A stretch of DNA of 7,460 nucleotides from Bacteroides sp. (GTDB taxonomy: Bacteria; Bacteroidota; Bacteroidia; Bacteroidales; SM23-62), in contig JAUUZM010000159.1 of assembly GCA_030589965.1 (NCBI GenBank), positions 1 to 7,460 on the forward strand. The letters run 5' to 3'. Positions 1 through 5,642 of this stretch are shown here, piece by piece. A program made the position numbers and the translations under genes. The notes beneath the pieces are model-generated. The model saw only the letters and a list, made by a program, of their open reading frames with translations. It did no database searches and had not been told where the DNA came from. The first letter of the stretch is position 1; every line of letters starts with the position of its first letter.

Positions 1-2
1 AA

Positions 3-101
3 CAACTCATTGCTGGGAATCATGTTCATGAACACTCCACAGTATATTTATGGGACTTCGTGGAAGCGACAATCCGAATATTCAAGGAGGGTGACAAGTA
101 A
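3..101 (+). CDS. C-terminal tail of an unidentified gene (5' end outside window)
   Basis: The third forward frame is open from the left edge to a TAA at 99-101 and gives 32 residues. They include the segments GNHVHEHSTVYLWDF and VEATIRIFKEGDK. The mix of aromatic, acidic and aliphatic residues reads like real protein, and its end lies 13 bases before the ssb ATG, as in an operon. The first frame is also open, to a TAA at 103-105, but its peptide looks less protein-like; frame two closes early. I do not recognise the family, and the fragment is too short to assign a function. If the reading is right, this gene and ssb are probably co-transcribed. Confidence 0.4.
   Translation, partial: QLIAGNHVHEHSTVYLWDFVEATIRIFKEGDK
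84..90 (+). promoter_or_regulatory. ssb: Shine-Dalgarno-like AAGGAGG upstream of ssb
   Basis: A perfect AAGGAGG lies inside the end of the upstream frame. It is 24 bases from the first usable ssb ATG (115), too far for normal use, and directly abuts a GTG at 91 that runs into an in-frame TAA after four codons. A start around 96-100 would be well spaced, but no start codon is there. It may be a relic of the original ssb initiation site, or a chance purine run coding for Lys-Glu-Gly in the upstream gene. Bacteroidota generally depend little on such sites. Confidence 0.25.
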
Positions 102-114
102 CTAAGCCACCCTC

Positions 115-444
115 ATGGGCAACGTAGGCGACGACCCAAAGGTGAACCAGATCAATGACACTTCAAAAGTGGCCCGCTTTCCACTGGCCACAAACGAAGT
201 CTATTTCGACAAGGAAGGCAACGAAGTCCAGAAAACCGAATGGCACCAGGTAGTTTTCTGGAACAAGGCCGCTGATATAGTCGAAGCCTATGTCCGAAAA
301 GGCATACCCTTATACGTAGAGGGCAAGATCCAGTCCTCCTCCTGGGAAGACAAAGAAGGCGTAAAACGCTATTCATGGGAGGTTAACGGCGACAATTTTG
401 TCTTCATTGATGGGAAACGGGAAGAGGTTAAGGAAGAGCAATAA
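115..444 (+). CDS. ssb: Single-stranded DNA-binding protein, short form, apparently lacking the first residues
   Basis: A 109-residue OB-fold protein that would coat single-stranded DNA during replication, repair and recombination. Family hallmarks are GNVGDDPKV at residues 2-10, ARFPLATNE at 20-28, TEWHQVVFW at 41-49 and YVEGKIQSSSWEDKEG at 67-82, followed by KRYSWEV. It ends in a charged EEVKEEQ and lacks the acidic DDxPF-type tip that E. coli-like SSBs use to recruit partners; this fits the short SSB paralogues seen in Bacteroidota. ATG 115 is the only start after the in-frame TAA at 103-105. The codons between them (Ala-Thr-Leu) continue the normal family N-terminus (usually like NKxxLIGNVG), so about 5-8 residues of the first beta strand are lost in this reading. 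The family call is firm; whether the protein is functional is uncertain. Confidence 0.85.
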   Translation: MGNVGDDPKVNQINDTSKVARFPLATNEVYFDKEGNEVQKTEWHQVVFWNKAADIVEAYVRKGIPLYVEGKIQSSSWEDKEGVKRYSWEVNGDNFVFIDGKREEVKEEQ

Positions 445-568
445 TTTGAATATCGGATGTAACCTGCAGTAATATCCAAAAATTGATTTCTTTACCGGAT
501 GAGAGTTCTGTACCGGATTATCCTGAGTCAGAACCCACTTTTTCTAATTATTATCTGAATGCAGTGAG

Positions 569-597
569 GGCTTGTTGGGAGAATCCCAACAAATGCC
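569..597. repeat. Perfect 9-bp inverted repeat (hairpin), extendable by 3 bp
   Basis: TTGTTGGGA at 572-580 is followed by a GAA loop and its exact reverse complement TCCCAACAA at 584-592. Three more pairs, GGC 569-571 with GCC 595-597, form if A593-T594 bulge out. The structure lies 125 bases after the ssb stop and 210 before the next gene. There is no T-run after it on either strand, so it is not a standard intrinsic terminator. It could stabilise the ssb transcript's 3' end, attenuate read-through, or be a protein-binding dyad. Confidence 0.6.
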
Positions 598-650
598 GTA
601 AGTAGAAAACAGCAGGAATTATATCAATTCATCTGGATTTTCTGATGATA

Positions 651-752
651 CTATTTTAAAGCAACTATTGGAATACCGGGTAAAGTAATGTTCTTTTGTA
701 GTAACACCATTTCATTATCCACCCGTTTTGCCACAATATCAGGATTGCAAAC
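651..752 (-). pseudogene. Possible remnant of a PqqD-type protein
   Basis: Reading the minus strand from 752 down to a TAG at 651-653 gives 33 residues containing NPDIVAKRVDNEMVLL. This resembles the start of PqqD-family proteins (pattern: P-D-hydrophobic, a few residues, V-D-x-E-hydrophobic-V-L-L), small peptide-chaperone domains found in radical-SAM and ribosomal peptide pathways. The fragment has no start codon. It is preceded in the same frame by a TGA at 753-755, beyond which the frame is open again to 830. It diverges from the family after VLL, where another minus frame is open down to 619. That pattern fits a gene broken by a stop and a frameshift. The resemblance rests on about 16 residues read by eye, so chance similarity is a real alternative. 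Confidence 0.2.
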
Positions 753-806
753 TCACCCAGATGTCACATGATAGGTCAGTTTTGTATTAGATATCTTCGA
801 TGATTT

Positions 807-1619
807 ATGATTAATTTGAGAGAAAACAAATCAGTGTTTTACCGTTATAAATGTTTAATTGGTGTTATGATCCTGCCCTGGGTGCTTTCAGCCCAATATA
901 TGCCTGCTGACTCCCCTGAGGATATTCTGAAACAGCGACAGGAGGTTTTTGGTTTAATTGAGGCTCTTGAAGATCCTCTTGAAGACAGCCTGTGGTACCA
1001 GGGAAGAATCTATGATTTCCAGGGGAGATCCAATAATGGGACACCCTATTTCGAGAATAGTACTTCCCTGCCAGGTTATTTAACCTATAATGGGAAACTG
1101 CATGAAGATCTTCTGCTATTTTACAACCTTGTCACAGATGAGTTGATTTTAAGGAATAGTAACAGTACCAATACGATACAAGTAGTACTTGACAAATATT
1201 TTACGGAAAGATTTTCCCTGATTTCTCATGGCAACTATTATCATTTTCAGACGCATACTGAAGTAAAGCCCATTCATGATCGATTGAAGGAGGGCTTCTA
1301 TGAAGTAATCTACAATGACATATTGAAAATGTATGTCAAACACAAAACAATATTATTTTTTAATGATTTTGATGCTGATCCTTTTTCCTACAGATATGAG
1401 AAACAGGTCTATCTTATTTTTGATGGAGAGATCAAAGTTGTTGACAGCAGAAGAAATTATCTCAAGGCATTTAAGGAACATAAAAAACCTTTGCGTAAAT
1501 ATATAAGAAGGGCACATATCAATTTTGAAAAATCAGGAACGCAAAGCTTAATTGACCTGTGTGCGTATAGTAAATCATTACTTGATCAACAAGAGCCGGG
1601 AATTGAAAAGAATTATTAA
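807..1619 (+). CDS. Secreted protein of unknown function, first gene of the TonB receptor operon
   Basis: A 270-residue protein with an N-terminal signal peptide: basic Arg/Lys residues up to 15, a hydrophobic core at about 16-27 and a likely cleavage after LSA29, giving a mature start Gln-Tyr. It therefore acts in the periplasm or outer envelope. The mature part is rich in aromatic and charged residues with alternating beta-like segments (YLTYNGKLHEDLLLFYNL, GNYYHFQT, GFYEVIYND). It ends in a basic helix-like region at about 212-258 (VDSRRNYLKAFKEHKKPLRK, then YIRR and NFEKS). This architecture, with a charged KKxLRKYI C-terminal segment, recalls uncharacterised secreted proteins next to Bacteroidota TonB receptors, but I know no assigned function. 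ATG 807 is chosen because the signal peptide begins just after it; no Shine-Dalgarno is visible. Its last 17 bases overlap the receptor gene, arguing for coupled expression. Not a recognisable enzyme: no catalytic motif is seen. Confidence 0.85.
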   Translation: MINLRENKSVFYRYKCLIGVMILPWVLSAQYMPADSPEDILKQRQEVFGLIEALEDPLEDSLWYQGRIYDFQGRSNNGTPYFENSTSLPGYLTYNGKLHEDLLLFYNLVTDELILRNSNSTNTIQVVLDKYFTERFSLISHGNYYHFQTHTEVKPIHDRLKEGFYEVIYNDILKMYVKHKTILFFNDFDADPFSYRYEKQVYLIFDGEIKVVDSRRNYLKAFKEHKKPLRKYIRRAHINFEKSGTQSLIDLCAYSKSLLDQQEPGIEKNY

Positions 1620-4377
1620 CATTTATCTGATCCTGGCAATGTGTTCAGCTGCTTATAGCCAGGAAAGGGATTTGCCAAGATTGAGTTTACAACGTGATAG
1701 TCTGGGACTACAAGATTTTATTCAATTATTGGAGGCTGATTATCAACTCAGGTTCTACTACAATCCTTCCTGGATAAAGGATTCCTTAAGAAGTAATGTG
1801 AATTATGACAATGTTGAACTGATTTCCGGTATCAAGGATTATGTTGAGCAGTTTGGATTCAGCATATATGAGGATCTTCCTGAGGTCTACATAACCAAGG
1901 GTAAGATCCATAAGAAGGAATTTGCCCGTGGATTCTATAAATCGCTTTCCGAAGGTTCTTATGTAAAGCTGGAGGTCATAGATACATTACCGGAAGAGAA
2001 AACCATGGAAAAATTGAACGGATCAGAATTCGAGATGGTGCAATTTGGGAATCCTTCCCCCGATCTGTCAGGAAACAATTATTACATCAGAGGGGTTGTT
2101 TTGGATGCCGAAACCGGACAAAGTATAATCGGAGCTACGGTACAGGTTGCAGGAACTTCTGAGGGTACTGTGACGAATATCAATGGGAATTACAGCCTTG
2201 TGATCCCATCCGGACAAAATGAAATTCTATTCCGGGCAGTGGGAAAGAAAACGGCCAGGCGCATGGTAACATCTTATGAAAATGGGACTTTAGACATAAG
2301 CCTTGTGGACGATAATATATTGATTGATCAGGTTACCGTAGTCGGACAGTACAATGAAAAGATAAGCAGGATGGACGGGGCAGAACAAATGGACATTGTC
2401 GTTCTAAAAAAGTCCATTATGATTCTTGGAGAAACAGATATCCTTAAGGGCCTTATGACCATGCCAGGAGTACAGGCCGCCTCCGAAGCTGCAACAGGAT
2501 ACAATGTAAGGGGAGGCAGTACGGATCAGAACCTGGTTTTACTGGATGATGCACCCCTGATGAATTCATCCCATTTTTTCGGATTATTCTCCAATATCAA
2601 TGCCGATGTGGTTCAAGGTATAGAACTTTTTAAGGGTGGTATACCCGCAAGCATGGGGGGTAGAATCTCTTCTATTTTGGATATTAAATCAAGGACCGGA
2701 GATTATGAAAAGTACAGCTTACAGGGCGGAATCAGTCCTGTTTCGGCAAACATCGCTTTTGATGGTCCCATTCTGAAGGACAGGATTTCTTTTATCGGGT
2801 CCGGACGGAGTACTTATTCAGACTGGATTTTAAGAAGGGTGGGTGATGAAAGGGTAAAAAACAGCTCCGCATCATTCTACGATATTTTTGGAAAAATAGG
2901 CGTAAAGCTGGAAAAGAACCATAACCTGTCTCTAACTTTTTACAAAAGTCAGGATTACTTTAAATTTGATCAGATCCAGACTCAGGATTATTCCAACCTT
3001 GCTTTATCCTCAGTTTACAGTACACAGCTTTCAAAGAAATTATCTTATGATGCCGGTTTTAGCTTCAGCTCATACAATTTCAACCTGAGCGATGAATCTA
3101 TACCATCTATATCTATGATTTCCTCATATAGATTAAACCAGTATACTCTGAACAGCGGGTTTTATTGGAAAAGAGATCGATGGATCGACTTAAGATTCGG
3201 TGTTAATGGTACACTCTATGATATTCAGCCCGGAAGCAGAGATCCCCTGGGTTCTGAATCTCTGGTTGAACCACTGGATCTGGATAGTGAAAGAGCCGTA
3301 GAAGGATCCCTGTATATCCAAAATGAGCAGACTGTTACCAGATGGCTTAAATTGTCATATGGTTTACGATATTCTGCATACGCATACATCGGACCCGCTG
3401 TGGTTTTCGGTTACAACGAGGGTGTAACCCGGTCCCTGAATTCCTTAAAGGATACCAGTATCTACTCCAAAGGCGAATTGATCAGCTCCTATTCCGGACC
3501 TGAATTCAGGTTTCTGGGAAAGATCACTTTAGATACAAAATCCTCATTCAAATTTAGTTACAATCGGACACGCCAATACATTGGCCTGATCTCAAATACA
3601 ATCCTGCCCGCCCCTACAGACTTTTGGAAACTGAGTAACACACATATACAACCCAAGATCGGAGATATTGTAAGCCTTGGTTACTTTCGTAACATTGTTT
3701 TGAATCCCTCCAGCTCTCTATTATTCTCCATTGAAGCATATTACAGACATACCCAGAATATACTGGATTATAAGACCGGAGCTGAATTATTTGCCAATGA
3801 ACATATTGAAACGGAAATTATTCAGGGGATTAACCGTTCCTATGGAATTGAATTTCAGGTAAGCAGGAACAAAGGTGATCTGACCGGATGGCTGAATTAC
3901 GCGTATGCCCGGTCACTGAACCGGTTTTGGAGTACCATTCCCGAGGAATTAATTAACAATGGTTCATATTTCCCGGCTAATTATGATAAACCCCATCAGA
4001 TGAACCTGGTCGCCAATTATGATCTGTTTCGTCGCCTGAGGATATCAACGAACATACATTACAGTACAGGACGACCGGTTACTTTGCCCGAGACTGCTTT
4101 TAACTATCGTGGCTCAAAAAGGATTCAGTTCTCTGACAGGAATCAATTCAGGCTCTCTGATTATTTTCGCGTAGACCTGACAGCAACAATAGATGGAAAT
4201 TACAAGGCGAATAAAAAAATTCATGGTTCCCTGAGTTTCTCTGTGGTAAACCTTACCGGAAGGGATAATCCTTATTCCATTTTTTTCGACTATAATGAAA
4301 GAGGGCAATTGGAGGCATACACACTGTCTATCTATGGGGTTCCCATATTCACCCTGACATACAAATTTAAGATTTGA
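1603..4377 (+). CDS. TonB-dependent outer-membrane receptor with STN, carboxypeptidase-regulatory-like and plug domains
   Basis: A 924-residue outer-membrane receptor that would import a ligand using TonB-ExbBD energy. The start is taken as TTG 1603: it yields a signal peptide beginning Met-Lys-Arg-Ile-Ile and ending AYS19|QE, whereas the longer frame from TTG 1552 would put polar residues ahead of it. Domains: STN-like at about 27-98 (LSLQRDSLGLQDF, FYYNPSWI), a carboxypeptidase-D regulatory-like beta sandwich at about 158-245 (IRGVVLDAETGQSIIGATV, GTVTNINGNYSL), plug at about 257-365 (YNVRGGSTDQNLVLLDDAPL at 300-319, FKGGIPASMGGRISSILDI), and a 22-strand-type barrel to the C-terminus (YGVPIFTLTYKFKI). 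Length and order match SusC-like receptors. STN domains in FecA-type proteins contact an anti-sigma factor, but no sigma/anti-sigma pair is in this window. The gene overlaps its predecessor by 17 bases and is followed after 2 bases by the DUF4249 gene. The substrate is not evident. Confidence 0.93.
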   Translation: MKRIINIYLILAMCSAAYSQERDLPRLSLQRDSLGLQDFIQLLEADYQLRFYYNPSWIKDSLRSNVNYDNVELISGIKDYVEQFGFSIYEDLPEVYITKGKIHKKEFARGFYKSLSEGSYVKLEVIDTLPEEKTMEKLNGSEFEMVQFGNPSPDLSGNNYYIRGVVLDAETGQSIIGATVQVAGTSEGTVTNINGNYSLVIPSGQNEILFRAVGKKTARRMVTSYENGTLDISLVDDNILIDQVTVVGQYNEKISRMDGAEQMDIVVLKKSIMILGETDILKGLMTMPGVQAASEAATGYNVRGGSTDQNLVLLDDAPLMNSSHFFGLFSNINADVVQGIELFKGGIPASMGGRISSILDIKSRTGDYEKYSLQGGISPVSANIAFDGPILKDRISFIGSGRSTYSDWILRRVGDERVKNSSASFYDIFGKIGVKLEKNHNLSLTFYKSQDYFKFDQIQTQDYSNLALSSVYSTQLSKKLSYDAGFSFSSYNFNLSDESIPSISMISSYRLNQYTLNSGFYWKRDRWIDLRFGVNGTLYDIQPGSRDPLGSESLVEPLDLDSERAVEGSLYIQNEQTVTRWLKLSYGLRYSAYAYIGPAVVFGYNEGVTRSLNSLKDTSIYSKGELISSYSGPEFRFLGKITLDTKSSFKFSYNRTRQYIGLISNTILPAPTDFWKLSNTHIQPKIGDIVSLGYFRNIVLNPSSSLLFSIEAYYRHTQNILDYKTGAELFANEHIETEIIQGINRSYGIEFQVSRNKGDLTGWLNYAYARSLNRFWSTIPEELINNGSYFPANYDKPHQMNLVANYDLFRRLRISTNIHYSTGRPVTLPETAFNYRGSKRIQFSDRNQFRLSDYFRVDLTATIDGNYKANKKIHGSLSFSVVNLTGRDNPYSIFFDYNERGQLEAYTLSIYGVPIFTLTYKFKI

Positions 4378-4379
4378 AG

Positions 4380-5642
4380 ATGCGTAAGTTAATAGTCATT
4401 TTTCTTCTGTTTGCATCTTGTGTTAATCCATATGATTTCAGACAGGACGATTCTCCTGGTTACCTCGTGGTGGAGGGGTATATAAGTAATAAGGCCGGGG
4501 ATAGCGAAACCAGACTGAGCCGGAGCGGGACCTTTCAGAATAATATTTATGATCAGGTTGCTAATGCCGAGGTTGTGGTCATTGAAAATGAGACAATTGA
4601 GCACCCTTGGGTATATCATGGTGATGGATTGTATAAACCAGAGCTGGAAGATTTTATCGCAATAAAGGAGAGTATCTATTATTTGAAGATTATTCTTGCC
4701 GGGCAGGTATATGAATCCGAACCGGTACAGATGCCAAACTCCCTGGACATTGATAGTTTATCTTTTGAATCAGTAAATTTCAACCAGAATGTGGATCCGG
4801 TTGAAAATCTAAGATTGACTTTGAACATTACAACAAGCATTGATGAGGATGCTTCACGGTATTATATGTATACCTTCGAGGAGACCTGGCTGGCCTGGGC
4901 ACCTTATTCCCAAAATAAGACCATCAAACCGATTTTTATTTATGATGGTAAAACACTCAAAAATTTAGAATTTGAGACCACATACTATGAAAATATCACC
5001 TATTGCTGGCCCAATAACAAAGTATCTGGAATAAACATGCAAACTTCGGAAGGATTATCACGTAACCAAATTCTCAATTTACCGATATTCAGTCTCAGCT
5101 TTGAATCTGCAAAATTACTACACACATACAGTGTTCTCGTGAACCAATACGCTGTCAGCCGGGAAGTCCACCATTTTTTCAATATGCTAAAAGAATTTTC
5201 TGAAAGCTCCGGATATCTGTATGATATCCAACCGGGCTTCATCGAAGGTAATATTCACAATAAAAGTGATCCTGATGAATTTGTGATTGGCACATTCTAT
5301 GCAGCAACCCATAGTTCCTCCAGGAAATATAAAGACTATTCAGACCTCTCCCTGGAAGAAAAGTATATAGTTCTGAGGTACAGGCCAAAATGCGAGTATA
5401 TTCAGCATACATACCCCAACATTACTGACGAAAACTCATTGCCGGATTCAGATCTCACCGAGGCTCTGGAGTTTCTGAGAGATTCCCTGTTAACGGGCAA
5501 AGGACTTCAAATCGCAGATTATTATGTAATGGTTGGAGAAGGCGGAGATATGGCGGTGGACCTTACAAAAGCACATTGTATCAGATGTTCAGGAACCAAT
5601 GAAAAACCAAGCTGGTGGGATGTCCCCCTCCCATTTGAATGA
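4380..5642 (+). CDS. DUF4249 family lipoprotein, receptor partner
   Basis: A 420-residue protein matching the DUF4249 family of Bacteroidota lipoproteins. The N-terminus is a lipoprotein signal (MRKLIVIFLLFASC) with lipidated Cys14, followed by NPYDF and the family segment GYLVVEGYIS at 27-36. Other family-like features are QPGFIEGNI at 284-292 and a C-terminal CIRCSGTNEKPSWW starting at Cys400. Besides Cys14, the mature chain has cysteines at 209, 338, 400 and 403, a set that could form two disulfides outside the cytoplasm. ATG 4380 is preferred over TTG 4374, which overlaps the receptor stop; both keep the signal peptide. In this phylum DUF4249 genes commonly sit beside TonB-dependent receptors, and by analogy with SusD the lipoprotein may cap or feed the receptor; that role is inference. 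The 3' end overlaps the next gene by 4 bases (ATGA). Confidence 0.9.
   Translation: MRKLIVIFLLFASCVNPYDFRQDDSPGYLVVEGYISNKAGDSETRLSRSGTFQNNIYDQVANAEVVVIENETIEHPWVYHGDGLYKPELEDFIAIKESIYYLKIILAGQVYESEPVQMPNSLDIDSLSFESVNFNQNVDPVENLRLTLNITTSIDEDASRYYMYTFEETWLAWAPYSQNKTIKPIFIYDGKTLKNLEFETTYYENITYCWPNNKVSGINMQTSEGLSRNQILNLPIFSLSFESAKLLHTYSVLVNQYAVSREVHHFFNMLKEFSESSGYLYDIQPGFIEGNIHNKSDPDEFVIGTFYAATHSSSRKYKDYSDLSLEEKYIVLRYRPKCEYIQHTYPNITDENSLPDSDLTEALEFLRDSLLTGKGLQIADYYVMVGEGGDMAVDLTKAHCIRCSGTNEKPSWWDVPLPFE

Larger units (their letters stand above)
445..806. other. Gap of about 360 bases between ssb and the envelope operon, no convincing intact gene
   Basis: No ATG-initiated frame of convincing size or composition is present on either strand. 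Visible content is an 8-bp direct repeat TACCGGAT at 493-500 and 511-518 (18-base period), a forward frame open from 450 to a TAG at 603-605, a strong hairpin at 569-597, and a PqqD-like fragment on the minus strand at 651-752. The operon promoter should lie in the right half. I searched for the Bacteroidota pattern TTTG about 19-21 bases before TAnnTTTG and found no acceptable match. The multiple broken frames suggest a small remnant region rather than a compact regulatory spacer. Confidence 0.6.

Noticed and set aside
1..105. Alternative first-frame reading of the left edge (…SWKRQSEYSRRVTSN, stop at 103-105)
   Set aside because: It is open, but its peptide looks less like a protein than the third-frame reading, and part of its frame is better explained as the remains of the ssb start. 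Not excluded entirely.
152..376. Minus-strand 74-codon frame opposite ssb, and similar minus-strand frames opposite the operon genes
   Set aside because: They lie opposite clearly recognisable genes, have compositions unlike real proteins (Arg/Cys/Pro rich), and show no domain.
781..818. TTTG at 781-784 and TTAATTTG at 811-818 as a Bacteroidota promoter
   Set aside because: Spacing is 26 bases instead of about 19-21, the second box has a mismatch, and it lies inside the start of the 807 gene.
1636..1644. Lipobox-like Leu-Ala-Met-Cys in the receptor signal peptide
   Set aside because: Met directly before Cys does not fit a lipobox, the Cys is in the hydrophobic core, and a good signal peptidase I site (AYS|Q) follows.
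3217..5238. The peptide YDIQPG occurs in both the receptor and the DUF4249 protein
   Set aside because: The surrounding residues differ completely and in each protein the match falls in a family-typical segment, so coincidence is the simplest explanation.
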